22,421 bases of DNA from CAYMDD01 sp964409675 (GCA_964409675.1 CAYPEF010000020.1:1-22421), one strand, 5' to 3'. Counted from the stretch's first letter, positions 14,642 through 21,889 are shown. Notes: generated from the letters alone by a model not told the origin. A program made the numbers and translations.

Positions 14642-15837
14642 GCATGCCCTCCCTTTGCCCGCGCGCACCCTTCCAGAAACCCGCGCACCGCCGCGTCGAG
14701 ATCCGGTTCATCGAGCAGGAAGGCATCATGGCCTTTGTCACTCACAATCTCGTTATAACTAACACTAACCCCGGCGGCGTTCAGGGCGCGCACCAGGTGA
14801 CGGCTCTCAGACGAGGGAAACAGCCAGTCCGAGGTGAAGGAAATCACGCAGAAGCGCGTGGAGACGTTGCGGAACAGCTCCGCCAGGTGCCGTGTGCCGC
14901 CTTCGCTCAAATCGAAATAGCTGGCGGCGCGGGTGAGGTAAAGATACGAATTGGCGTCGAAGCGCTCCACGAAGCTATAGCCCTGGTGGCGGAGGTAACT
15001 CTCGATCTTAAAATCAGCCTCAAAGCCGTAGGTGAATTGCTCGCGATCCTGCAGGGAGCGCCCAAATTTTTCCTGCAGCATCACCTCGGAAAGATACGTC
15101 ACATGCGCGGCCATGCGGGCTACCGCTAAACCCCTGGCAGGGTATTTTTTTGCTTCCTGATAATCGCCGTTGCACCAGTCCGGGTCGGCCATGATGGCCT
15201 GGCGGCCAATTTCATGGAAGGCGATATTCTGCGGCGATTGGCGGGTGGCGGTGGCAATCGGCATCGCGGCAAGTACCCTATGCGGGTATTGCACCACCCA
15301 CTCCAGCACCTGCATGCCGCCCATAGATCCGCCGATGGCGGCAAAGAGCGTATCAATGCCCAGATGGTCCACTAAAAGCGCCTGCGCGCGCACCATGTCG
15401 CCGATGGTCACCACCGGAAAGCGCATGCCGTAAGGCTTATCCGTCACCGGGTTCAATTCCTTGGGGCTGAACGAGCCCATGCAGCCGCCTAAAACATTCG
15501 AGCAGATGACGAAGTATTTATCCGTATCAATCGGCTTGCTGGGGCCGACCATGCGGTCCCACCAGCCGGGCTTGCCGGTGACGGGATGCTCGCCTACCAG
15601 ATACTGGTCCGCCGTCAGTGCATGGCATACTAAAATAGCATTGCTGCGGGATTCATTCAGCGTGCCGTAGGTCTGGTAGGCCAGCGGGAAATCGGAGACT
15701 TCCAGCCCGCAATCGAGCTTCAGCGGCTTGTCCTTCGCCAGCAAGACGATCTTCCCGACTTCCACTTGCCGGTAATGCGGGCCGAAACAGGAAATGCGCG
15801 AATGATCCTGTGCTGATTCGGTGGCGGCGGAGGGCAT
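14638..15837 (-). CDS. metX: Homoserine O-acyltransferase MetX
   Basis: MetX is an alpha/beta-hydrolase enzyme that activates homoserine with an acyl-CoA, the first committed step to methionine. The nucleophile is S171 in GGSMGGMQ, with D337 in TSDWLFPS and H370 in DKGHDAF. The family can be acetyl- or succinyl-specific; the presence of metZ suggests succinyl, but I cannot decide this from sequence. The frame also has an in-frame TTG three codons earlier (15846); I take the ATG because neither has a Shine-Dalgarno. It overlaps metW by 4 bases and is divergent from the chorismate mutase gene. Confidence 0.95.
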   Translation of the reverse strand: MPSAATESAQDHSRISCFGPHYRQVEVGKIVLLAKDKPLKLDCGLEVSDFPLAYQTYGTLNESRSNAILVCHALTADQYLVGEHPVTGKPGWWDRMVGPSKPIDTDKYFVICSNVLGGCMGSFSPKELNPVTDKPYGMRFPVVTIGDMVRAQALLVDHLGIDTLFAAIGGSMGGMQVLEWVVQYPHRVLAAMPIATATRQSPQNIAFHEIGRQAIMADPDWCNGDYQEAKKYPARGLAVARMAAHVTYLSEVMLQEKFGRSLQDREQFTYGFEADFKIESYLRHQGYSFVERFDANSYLYLTRAASYFDLSEGGTRHLAELFRNVSTRFCVISFTSDWLFPSSESRHLVRALNAAGVSVSYNEIVSDKGHDAFLLDEPDLDAAVRGFLEGCARAKGGHA

Positions 15838-15932
15838 GGGCGGCAAATAATGATGAATTGAGGGTTAAAGGCGGCTGCATAACACCATAAAACCTCGCTT
15901 GTGGCAAATCCTGTTGAACGGGCGGCGCTCCT

Positions 15933-15938
15933 ATTATA
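15933..15938 (-). promoter_or_regulatory. Possible -10 box of metX-metW
   Basis: A perfect TATAAT on the minus strand, inside the small palindrome CCTATAATAGG in the 153-base divergent region. It is about 95 bases before the metX ATG. No convincing -35 box and no SAM-II pattern were found in the leader. Confidence 0.35.
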
Positions 15939-15990
15939 GGTTGCGCGGACTTGAAGAAACATCGGCCAGAACCTTATCGCACGCGTTTTC

Positions 15991-16890
15991 ATGATGGAAT
16001 CCCCCACCCAGCAGGCGCTGGACGCCCAGCTTGCCCTGTACCGCGACCAGATCGACGCCATGGACGACCAGATCGTTTCACTGCTCAAATCGCGCACCGA
16101 GATCGTCCACCGCGTCGGCGCGCTGAAGGCCGAGCACCTGCCGGGCCGGTGCCCGCTGCGGCCCGGAAGGGAAGCCACGCAGCTGCGCCGTATCTATGCG
16201 GCGTTTCAAGGCTCGCGCTTTTTGCCGGAAGCGGCGATTGGCATCTGGCGGGCGATCATCGGCGCGTCGCTCTGCGTGGAGGGCGAGTTCCGCATCTGCG
16301 TCTATGCCACGGAGGAACACCCGGATCTGTACTGGCTGGCGAAGGAGTATTTTGGCAGCTTCATGACCATCACCCGCGAGCCGGGCGTCAAGCGCATCAT
16401 GGGCAATGTGATCGACGGCAAGGCCACCATCGGCGTGCTGCCAATGCTTCGCAGCGGCGCATCCGCCCCGTGGTGGCCGGACCTTTCGCTCTCCGGCCAC
16501 GACGGCCCGAAAATCTTTGCACGCATGCCTTTCCATGAGCAGCCACGCCCGGCGCTGGATAAGCATTGCGCGCTCGCCATCGGTATGATTACCCCGGAGG
16601 ATACCGGCGACGATGTTTCCTTCTTCGCACTCGAAACCGAGGCCAACACCAGCATGCAGCGCCTGCAAGGAGCAATGGCCGCTGCCGGACTTGATGCCAC
16701 TTGGATCGACGTGCTAACGCATGCGGACGGCTCGCGCCGCCACCTGATTGAATTTAAAGGCTTCATCACCGAAGAGGATCGATACTTCCAGTCTTTCGCC
16801 TCTGCTATGAGCGGCTCTATCGCCTCTTCCATTTTCCTTGGCGCCTACGCCTGCCCAATTACCATCCAGCCACCTGCAAGCACATCATGA
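15991..16890 (+). CDS. Chorismate mutase (AroQ type) with C-terminal degenerate prephenate-dehydratase/ACT-like region
   Basis: It converts chorismate to prephenate in the cytoplasm, the first step towards Tyr and Phe. Residues about 10-95 form an AroQ helical mutase domain: YRDQIDAMDDQIVSLLKSR, RTEIVHRVGALK and RPGREATQLRRI carry the expected Arg, Lys and Arg-Glu residues. Residues about 100-180 (GNVIDGKATIGVLPM) recall the second half of a prephenate-dehydratase lobe, and 200-295 (LIEFKGFITEEDRYFQSF... ending FLGAYACPI) recall an ACT domain. The TRD-type dehydratase catalytic motif is not visible, so I do not call it PheA. The gene starts ATGATG (15991 or 15994) without a clear Shine-Dalgarno and overlaps hisC by ATGA. 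Confidence 0.88.
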   Translation: MMESPTQQALDAQLALYRDQIDAMDDQIVSLLKSRTEIVHRVGALKAEHLPGRCPLRPGREATQLRRIYAAFQGSRFLPEAAIGIWRAIIGASLCVEGEFRICVYATEEHPDLYWLAKEYFGSFMTITREPGVKRIMGNVIDGKATIGVLPMLRSGASAPWWPDLSLSGHDGPKIFARMPFHEQPRPALDKHCALAIGMITPEDTGDDVSFFALETEANTSMQRLQGAMAAAGLDATWIDVLTHADGSRRHLIEFKGFITEEDRYFQSFASAMSGSIASSIFLGAYACPITIQPPASTS

Positions 16891-17841
16891 CCAACTCCCT
16901 TCCCACTCCGAAACCCGGCATTCTCACTATTGCCCCCTATGTCGGCGGTAAATCGTCTACAGCAGGCGCAAAGCGTGTTATTAAACTCTCCTCAAACGAA
17001 ACGCCGCTTGGCCCCAGCCCAAAAGCCATAGCTGCTTATGAAGCTGTAAGCGGCAAGCTGCACCGTTATCCGGATGGGCATGCAAGCGCCCTGCGCGAAG
17101 CGATTGCGCGCGTGCACGGGCTGGATGCGGAGCGCATCGTCTGCGGGTCCGGCTCGGATGAACTGATCGGGCTTTTGGTGCATGCCTATGCTGGGGCGGG
17201 CGATGAAGTGCTCTATAATGAGCACGGCTTCCTGATGTATAAAATCTATACCCAAGGCAACGGCGCCACGCCGNNNNNNNNNNNNNNNNNNNNNNNNNNN
17301 NNNNNNNNNNNNNNNNNNNNNNNNNNNNNNNNNNNNNNNNNNNNNNNNNNNNNNNNNNNNNNNNNNNNNNNNNCCTAACACGGTGATGCTGCGCACCTTC
17401 TCCAAAATCCACGGCCTGCCGGCGCTACGCCTCGGCTGGGGGCTGTTCCCGCCCGCCATCGCCGACGTGCTGAACCGCATCCGCGGCCCGTTCAACGTCT
17501 CCACCCCGGCGATCGCCGCCGGCATCGCCGCCATTGAGGATCAGGACTGGATAAAGAAATCGGTGGCGCACAACACGCAGGCGCTTGCCCTGCTCACGCG
17601 CGAGCTAAAAGCGCTCGGGCTGGAGGTGGTGCCGAGCCAAGGCAATTTCTTGTTGGCAAAATTCAATGCCAATGGCGCACACACCGCCAAGGCGGCCAAT
17701 GCACACCTGCTCAGCGAAGGCATTATCGTGCGTGAAGTGGCGAATTACGGGCTGCCGGATTACCTGCGCATCACCGTTGGCACGGAAGAGGAAAACGCGC
17801 TGCTGCTGGCCTCCCTACGCCACTTCGTGAGCATCGCATGA
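16887..17841 (+). CDS. hisC: Histidinol-phosphate / aromatic aminotransferase HisC, interrupted by assembly gap
   Basis: A PLP-dependent aminotransferase of class II. It serves histidine synthesis and, next to chorismate mutase and tyrA, very likely the last step of Tyr/Phe synthesis. Residues 1-129 are present up to the gap (PKPGILTIAPYVGGKS, LSSNETPLGPSPKAIAAY, GSGSDELIGLLVHAYAG). After the gap the frame resumes with RTFSKIHGLPALRLGWG, whose Lys (codon 17404-17406) binds PLP, through NFLLAKF and YLRITVGTEEEN to the stop at 17841. The two halves are in different frames across the 100-N placeholder. From homologue length about 80-85 residues (roughly 250 bp) are missing, including the NPNNPTG region. 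I regard the gene as intact in nature. Confidence 0.93.
17274..17373. other. Assembly gap of exactly 100 N inside hisC
   Basis: One hundred N, the usual scaffold placeholder for a gap of unknown size. It breaks the hisC frame by one base, so its true length is not 100. Comparison with the usual HisC length suggests about 250 missing bases. Confidence 0.98.
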
Positions 17842-17859
17842 GCAGTTCACACACTTCCC

Positions 17860-17966
17860 CTTCTCCCTTCCAGGGAGAAGGCCGGGATGAGGGCTCTCAC
17901 CTCCACACGAACGCTGGATATAGGGGCACCAACCCTCACCCTACCCTCTCCCTGAAAGGGAGAGGG
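17860..17966. repeat. Composite palindromic repeat between hisC and tyrA (family D)
   Basis: Two hairpins frame the element: CTTCTCCCT/AGGGAGAAG (17860-17868 and 17872-17880) and CCCTCTCCCT/AGGGAGAGGG (17944-17953 and 17957-17966). GATGAGGG and CCCTCACC between them are also complementary, so the whole can fold into a long arm. This resembles a common proteobacterial dispersed repeat. It separates hisC from tyrA by 142 bases, yet the genes are probably still one transcript. Confidence 0.8.
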
Positions 17967-17983
17967 AATAAAGTGGATGCATC

Positions 17984-19063
17984 ATGACTTCCCATCCGCC
18001 TTTTGAACGCGTGGCCATCATCGGCCTTGGGCTGATTGGAAGCTCACTGGCGCGGGGGCTGCATGCGTCCGGGATTGCGCCATTCATCAGCGCGTCCGAC
18101 CGTAATTTGCTTGCGCTGCAATACGGCGTCGAGCACGGCTTCATCCAGCACGCGGCGGAGCAGATGGAGCAGGCGGTGGAAAACGCTGACCTGGTGATCC
18201 TGGCCACGCCGCCTTCCGCCCTGGCGGGGGTGGCGGAATCCATCGGGGATCACTTGCGCAAGGGCGCTATCGTCACCGATACGGCCTCAGTGAAAGTGGC
18301 GGCAATTGCGGCGCTGCAGGGGGCGCTGCCGGAGCATATCGTCTATGTGCCGGGCCACCCCATCGCGGGCAGCGAACAATCGGGCGTGAAGGCGGGCAAG
18401 GCGGATTTATTCAGTGGCAGGCGGGTGACGCTCACGCCGCTTACCCCGGAAAATCCCGGCCTGCCGGCGGTAACGCAACTCTGGCAGGCCTTGGGCGCCA
18501 CGGTGGAATACATGCCGCCCGACGTGCATGACCGGGTGTACGCCTATGTCTCGCACCTGCCGCAATGGCTCGCCTTCAGCCTGCGCCCGCTGCTGGAGCC
18601 GTACCTGAGCATGCGCGAGCAGCACCCCGCCTTCAAGCGTTTCACCCGGCTCTGCTATTCCGACACGACGCTCTGGCGCGATATTTTCGAAGCCAATAAA
18701 ACCAATATCGAGCAGGCGCTTGCCCGTTACCTGCTGGTGCTCCAGCAGATCCGCGGCGAGTTGGCCGAAGGCATGCCCCCAGAGGCTGCTCCGGAGTCGG
18801 ACGAGGCGCAGGCGGAAATCTATCTTTCGGCCCTGCCGCGCATCATCGCCTCCTGCCTGATCGCCTCCGTCTATCAGGAGGAACGCACCTCCGGTTTCAG
18901 CTTTTCCCGCTACGCCGGGACCGGCTTCGCCGACTTCACCGCCCCTGCCCAGGAAGAACCTGATAAACATCTGGAATTTATATCGAATCACCCCAAGTTA
19001 ATGGTGGATGCCATCGACGCTGCATTGCGCGCCATCACGCGCCAGATTGTCACAAAAGATTAA
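17984..19063 (+). CDS. tyrA: Prephenate/arogenate dehydrogenase TyrA
   Basis: An NAD(P)-dependent oxidative decarboxylase that turns prephenate into 4-hydroxyphenylpyruvate (or arogenate into Tyr). The Rossmann motif GLGLIGSS is at residues 14-21. The signature TDTASVK lies at 98-104, and GHPIAGSE (with the catalytic-type H125) at 124-131. The C-terminal helical dimer domain contains SHLPQWLAF and FEANKTNIEQAL. At 359 aa it is longer than the usual 290-310 because of an acidic linker (about residues 262-275) and a C-terminal helix. Cofactor and substrate preference cannot be told. It is the third gene after chorismate mutase and hisC. Confidence 0.93.
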   Translation: MTSHPPFERVAIIGLGLIGSSLARGLHASGIAPFISASDRNLLALQYGVEHGFIQHAAEQMEQAVENADLVILATPPSALAGVAESIGDHLRKGAIVTDTASVKVAAIAALQGALPEHIVYVPGHPIAGSEQSGVKAGKADLFSGRRVTLTPLTPENPGLPAVTQLWQALGATVEYMPPDVHDRVYAYVSHLPQWLAFSLRPLLEPYLSMREQHPAFKRFTRLCYSDTTLWRDIFEANKTNIEQALARYLLVLQQIRGELAEGMPPEAAPESDEAQAEIYLSALPRIIASCLIASVYQEERTSGFSFSRYAGTGFADFTAPAQEEPDKHLEFISNHPKLMVDAIDAALRAITRQIVTKD

Positions 19064-19087
19064 CATTACACCTCAACCCGTTATGCT
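19060..19087 (+). promoter_or_regulatory. Possible promoter of the glycine-zipper operon
   Basis: TTAACA (19060-19065, overlapping the tyrA stop codon) and TATGCT (19082-19087) are 16 bases apart. The start would be near 19094, giving a leader of about 50 bases. Confidence 0.45.
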
Positions 19088-19107
19088 AAACTTAGGCTGG
19101 TAAAAAA

Positions 19108-19124
19108 AGTGCCCCAGCGGCACT
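19108..19124 (+). promoter_or_regulatory. Short hairpin in the leader of the glycine-zipper operon
   Basis: AGTGCC (19108-19113) pairs with GGCACT (19119-19124) around CCAGC, between the putative promoter and the first gene. No T-run follows, so it is not a terminator separating tyrA from the operon. Confidence 0.45.
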
Positions 19125-19143
19125 GCGCAAAAGGGTTTTACAG

Positions 19144-19701
19144 GTGGCAAAAAAACCGAACATTTCCGGTGACGACATCATCCCCGAACCGGGGGATGGT
19201 ATTCCCGGCATGGTGCGCGAAAAAATCGACAATGCCGTGACTTCCTTACGCGATAAAGTCAACGATACCGGCTGGGAAGCCGCCAGCATGGGCATTGGCA
19301 AGGGTGTGCTGATTGGCGCGGCGCTGTATGTCGCCAATTCCATGTTCTGGGCCGTGGGCGGCCCCCTCCCAGTCAGCAGCGCGCTGGATTTGGGTTTCCG
19401 GCAGGGATTGTATGGCTTGTTCCAGTCACCCAACGGCGCTATCACCATGGCGCTCGGCGCGGCGTTTGGTGCGATTGGTGATCTGCAGGGCGAACACAAC
19501 AAGCTGGAAAAAGACCTGGCCGAAACGCGCTCCGACGTGCAGTCCGCCAGCCGTGACTTGGCGCTGGTGAAAGCGCAGGCAAAAGACCATAACGACCTCA
19601 TCACCGAAATGGCCGGGGCGCTGGACGGTAATTTCGGCTTCGTCGCCCGCGAAAACATGCGCCGCCAGCAGGGATATGGCGCACAAGGGGTGCAGCCATG
19701 A
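19144..19701 (+). CDS. Glycine-zipper membrane protein 1 with coiled-coil tail
   Basis: Not recognised; 185 aa. Residues 1-45 are polar. Two hydrophobic, Gly/Ala-rich segments follow: about 49-72 (MGIGKGVLIGAALYVANSMF) and 97-113 (NGAITMALGAAFGAIGD). Residues 114-155 (LEKDLAETRSDVQSASRDLA) form a strongly heptad-like helix, probably a coiled coil, and the C-terminus is polar. The start is GTG at 19144, supported by AAGGG 8 bases before it; no earlier start fits. It is first of five same-strand genes and overlaps the next by ATGA. I infer an integral membrane protein whose coiled coil could drive assembly. Confidence 0.8.
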   Translation: MAKKPNISGDDIIPEPGDGIPGMVREKIDNAVTSLRDKVNDTGWEAASMGIGKGVLIGAALYVANSMFWAVGGPLPVSSALDLGFRQGLYGLFQSPNGAITMALGAAFGAIGDLQGEHNKLEKDLAETRSDVQSASRDLALVKAQAKDHNDLITEMAGALDGNFGFVARENMRRQQGYGAQGVQP

Positions 19702-20171
19702 TTTTACACTCACTGAGGGAACGCTGGAACTCCATTAAGTCAGGCATAAAAGCCGGATTCTCGCATATAACCAGCCTGGGCACATGGGCGAATGCAGCTA
19801 TCAGCATGGGCACTATGACCGCCATTGCCTATGGCGTGAAAGCCGCCACCGGCATCGGCCCTACCGGCGCAATCGGCGAAGCGGTGCACTTCCTGGCTCC
19901 GGATCGGGATAAATTCGATGCAGCCGCCATGTTAGGAAAATTTGTGTTCGGCACGGGCTTTATCGGAACCGCCATGGCGGCAGGTAAAGCAGCTTACGGG
20001 TGCAACGAGCAGCCCGGCTGTCCGCCCTGCGCCACGCCGCAGGCAGCAGTAGCCCAGAATGCAGCACCTGCGCTTGGGCAGCAATTCAGCCCTGTTGCGC
20101 AACTCAGCCCCGGCCCGACTCCACCTCCCGGCTTTCCGGTGCAGCAATCCGGCCAGTCTTTGCGAGGGTAG
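19698..20171 (+). CDS. Glycine-zipper membrane protein 2 with Cys-rich and Pro-rich tail
   Basis: Not recognised; 157 aa. A short amphipathic basic N-terminus (LRERWNSIKSGIKAGF) leads into a small-residue-rich segment at about 31-60 (AISMGTMTAIAYGVKAATG) and a second hydrophobic stretch at 78-100 (AMLGKFVFGTGFIGTAMAAG). Then come three cysteines, C102, C108 and C111 (GCNEQPGCPPC), the only cysteine cluster in the operon, and a Pro/Gln-rich, disordered-looking tail. AAGGGG lies 7 bases before the ATG, within gene 1. The ATGA overlap shows translational coupling. Confidence 0.78.
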   Translation: MILHSLRERWNSIKSGIKAGFSHITSLGTWANAAISMGTMTAIAYGVKAATGIGPTGAIGEAVHFLAPDRDKFDAAAMLGKFVFGTGFIGTAMAAGKAAYGCNEQPGCPPCATPQAAVAQNAAPALGQQFSPVAQLSPGPTPPPGFPVQQSGQSLRG

Positions 20172-20176
20172 AAAAC

Positions 20177-20446
20177 ATGGCGGATGATTTCAACAAAGCG
20201 GTTTCCGGCGCGGCCACCCTGGCGGTGGTCGGCGCAGGGCTGGGCGCGATGTTCGGCGGCGGTGCGCTGGCGGCGGGGATTGCCGCCATGGGCGCAGGCC
20301 CGGCGCTCGGCAGCGTACTGGAAGGCGGAATGATTGTGACCAGCGCCGCCATCGGCGCGGTGGGTGGGGCGGCCATCGGCGCGACCAGCGGCAAGAGCTT
20401 TGCAGAGCGCGCCGAACAGCCGCAGGCATCGGCACGGGCACGGTAG
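20177..20446 (+). CDS. Glycine-zipper membrane protein 3 (small)
   Basis: Not recognised; 89 aa, nearly all membrane hairpin. Residues about 11-42 (AATLAVVGAGLGAMFGGG onward) and 50-70 (GGMIVTSAAIGAVGGAAIG) are Gly/Ala-rich helices with repeated GxxxG spacing, followed by a short charged tail. The start at ATG 20177 is chosen over the longer open frame (from 20000) because that extension would overlap gene 2, and because GAGGG lies 8 bases before 20177. It is the minimal form of the two-helix layout shared by the operon. Confidence 0.75.
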   Translation: MADDFNKAVSGAATLAVVGAGLGAMFGGGALAAGIAAMGAGPALGSVLEGGMIVTSAAIGAVGGAAIGATSGKSFAERAEQPQASARAR

Positions 20447-20450
20447 GAAT

Positions 20451-20999
20451 ATGGCCGAGAACGCAGCATCTCCCTCCTTTACCCAATCCCTGATGAACGG
20501 CCTCGGCGGCAGCATCAAGGGGGCGCTGCTGACCGGCGCGCTCACTGCCGCCATCGGCGCGACGCTCGGAGCCGTTGCCGGGATTGCGGCATATGATATG
20601 CCGGATACGAACGTCATCGCCAATGGGCTGAAATCCGTGGTGAACAGTTTGGCGGGCATTGTCACCAGTCAAACCGTCAGCCATGCGCCCGGCCTGCTGG
20701 CCGTGGCCACCGCAGCGGTAAGCGGCATTGCCCTTGGTATTCCCGGCGCGACGCTGGGTGCAGTGAATGGTGGCACGGCAAGCGTAATGATCAGCCGCGA
20801 AGCGAACGCCGCCGGCAAGGAACCTAGCCCGGACGTTCCAGGCAAGGATAAAGGAATGCAGCCGCAGCCTGAACGGGTGGTGGTGCTGGCGCAGCCGAAT
20901 ATGGCGGAGAAATTCGCCGCGCTGCGCGCAAACGAACATGGTTTCGCACAGGGGCTTGCATCGCGCAATGCCGCTGCCGGAGCGCATGCATTATCATGA
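20451..20999 (+). CDS. Glycine-zipper membrane protein 4
   Basis: Not recognised; 182 aa. It has a first Gly/Ala-rich helix at about 19-47 (LGGSIKGALLTGALTAAIG), a 33-residue polar link with the helix VIANGLKSVVNSLAG, a second helix at 81-106 (GLLAVATAAVSGIALGIPGA) and a soluble C-terminal tail with a basic, Pro-rich stretch. It resembles gene 5: LGG-[SA]-[IL]-[KR]-G opens helix 1 and A-Y-[DG]-M closes it in both. The ATG is 4 bases after gene 3, with AGGA only 2 bases before it, an unusually short spacing; the upstream extension to 20364 lies in gene 3 and is rejected. Confidence 0.78.
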   Translation: MAENAASPSFTQSLMNGLGGSIKGALLTGALTAAIGATLGAVAGIAAYDMPDTNVIANGLKSVVNSLAGIVTSQTVSHAPGLLAVATAAVSGIALGIPGATLGAVNGGTASVMISREANAAGKEPSPDVPGKDKGMQPQPERVVVLAQPNMAEKFAALRANEHGFAQGLASRNAAAGAHALS

Positions 21000-21032
21000 A
21001 GTAATTACAACAAACATCAAAGGAGAACGACC

Positions 21033-21647
21033 ATGGCAAACGAAAAACAAAATCCGAATCCCCTTCCCCCCGAAGCCGAAGGCCCTCCGGGCGCGGGCAG
21101 CTTCCTCGGCGGCGCACTGCGTGGCGGCGTGGGCATGGCGGTAGTGGGCGCGGTGGTGCTGGCGGCAGCGGGTGCTGCGGCTGCATACGGAATGAGCTTT
21201 ACCAGTATTGCTGAAAGAGCCGCATCTACAATGAATAATATTATACCGGGAAAAACATTAGAAATAGCCGCAGGCACTGCTGCAACAGCAAAAGGGTTGA
21301 TGGCTGGCGCAGGCGCTGCCATCGGCGCCGTAGCCGGCGCTGTGCTCGGCGCACCTGCTGGTGCGATGGGTGGGCTGCTGGGCGTGCGTCAGAAATATGT
21401 GGAAGAAAATGTCATTCCGCAGGTGGTCAGCGTGGCGCTCGAAAAGGGTCGCCAGATCGGCCATATCGAGCAGCAGGCTGTGGACATGGCCGCGTTTGAA
21501 GCGGAGAAGAACAGCGCCCATGCCAAGGCGGGTGTGCTGTCGCAGGTGAACGAGCCGAAGCCGGTTCTTGGTAAATGGACGGCAAACGCAGTGAACGAAC
21601 AGGCCAGCCTGGCGCTCGCCGGCATGCAACCCGCCGGGCGCGCATAA
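21033..21647 (+). CDS. Glycine-zipper membrane protein 5
   Basis: Not recognised; 204 aa. A Pro-rich polar N-terminus (residues 1-20) precedes helix 1 at 25-53 (FLGGALRGGVGMAVVGAVVL), a polar helix (SIAERAASTMNNI) and a long Gly/Ala helix 2 at 85-117 (AGAGAAIGAVAGAVLGAPAG) with regular small-residue spacing. The 85-residue tail is charged and helical (KYVEENVIPQVVSVALEKGR). It has the best ribosome site of the set, AAAGGAG 7 bases before the ATG, so it may be the most highly translated. It is the last gene before the terminator and a likely paralogue of gene 4. Confidence 0.82.
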   Translation: MANEKQNPNPLPPEAEGPPGAGSFLGGALRGGVGMAVVGAVVLAAAGAAAAYGMSFTSIAERAASTMNNIIPGKTLEIAAGTAATAKGLMAGAGAAIGAVAGAVLGAPAGAMGGLLGVRQKYVEENVIPQVVSVALEKGRQIGHIEQQAVDMAAFEAEKNSAHAKAGVLSQVNEPKPVLGKWTANAVNEQASLALAGMQPAGRA

Positions 21648-21652
21648 CCGTT

Positions 21653-21688
21653 CAGGCGCGATTGGCTGAAATTAGCCGGCCGCGCCTG
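21653..21688 (+). other. Structured 3' element after gene 5
   Basis: CAGGCGCG (21653-21660) pairs perfectly with CGCGCCTG (21681-21688). Inside, GGCT pairs with AGCC around GAAATT after a 3x3 internal loop. It lies 5 bases after the stop codon and 25 bases before the terminator, and is not similar to the repeat families in this window. Confidence 0.55.
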
Positions 21689-21713
21689 ATATTCTGATTC
21701 TCCTTTACGCTCA

Positions 21714-21742
21714 CGCCCCGGTGCATGCCGGGGCGTTTTTTT
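21714..21742 (+). terminator. Rho-independent terminator of the glycine-zipper operon
   Basis: CGCCCCGG (21714-21721) and CCGGGGCG (21728-21735) form a perfect 8-bp GC stem with loop TGCATG, followed by seven T (21736-21742). This is the clearest terminator in the window and marks the end of the five-gene unit. Confidence 0.92.
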
Positions 21743-21774
21743 GCGTTCAGGGAGTGAGTTTTTGCAGCAGCACT

Positions 21775-21805
21775 ATCCCTCATGCCTGCGGGTGCAGGGA
21801 GGGAT
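21775..21805. repeat. Small nested hairpin
   Basis: ATCCCTC (21775-21781) pairs with GAGGGAT (21799-21805), with CTGC-GGGT-GCAG nested inside. It directly precedes the next repeat. Confidence 0.5.
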
Positions 21806-21807
21806 GG

Positions 21808-21884
21808 TGTCATTCCGAGCGGAGCGAGGAATTCTGCTTCCGCATACCGAGTAAGTCAGATCCTTCACTATGTTCAGGATGACA
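21808..21884. repeat. Dispersed repeat of the 'TGTCATTCCGAGC...AGGATGACA' type
   Basis: It starts TGTCATTCCGAGCGGAGCGA and ends TGTTCAGGATGACA; the ends are inverted (TGTCAT and ATGACA). The internal GAGCGGAGCGAGGAAT and CAGATCCTTCACTATG blocks are the usual parts of a repeat seen in many bacterial genomes. This is the only copy in the window. Confidence 0.7.
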
Positions 21885-21889
21885 ACTCT

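Noticed and set aside
15847..15990. SAM-II riboswitch in the metX leader
   Set aside because: A GATTTGCC string occurs, but no P1 arms enclose it and no CUAA-type 3' strand follows.
19994..20987. Minus-strand open frames opposite glycine-zipper genes 3 and 4
   Set aside because: They would be rich in Arg, Cys and Pro with no motif. The plus-strand genes have ribosome sites, tight spacing, a shared layout and a terminator.
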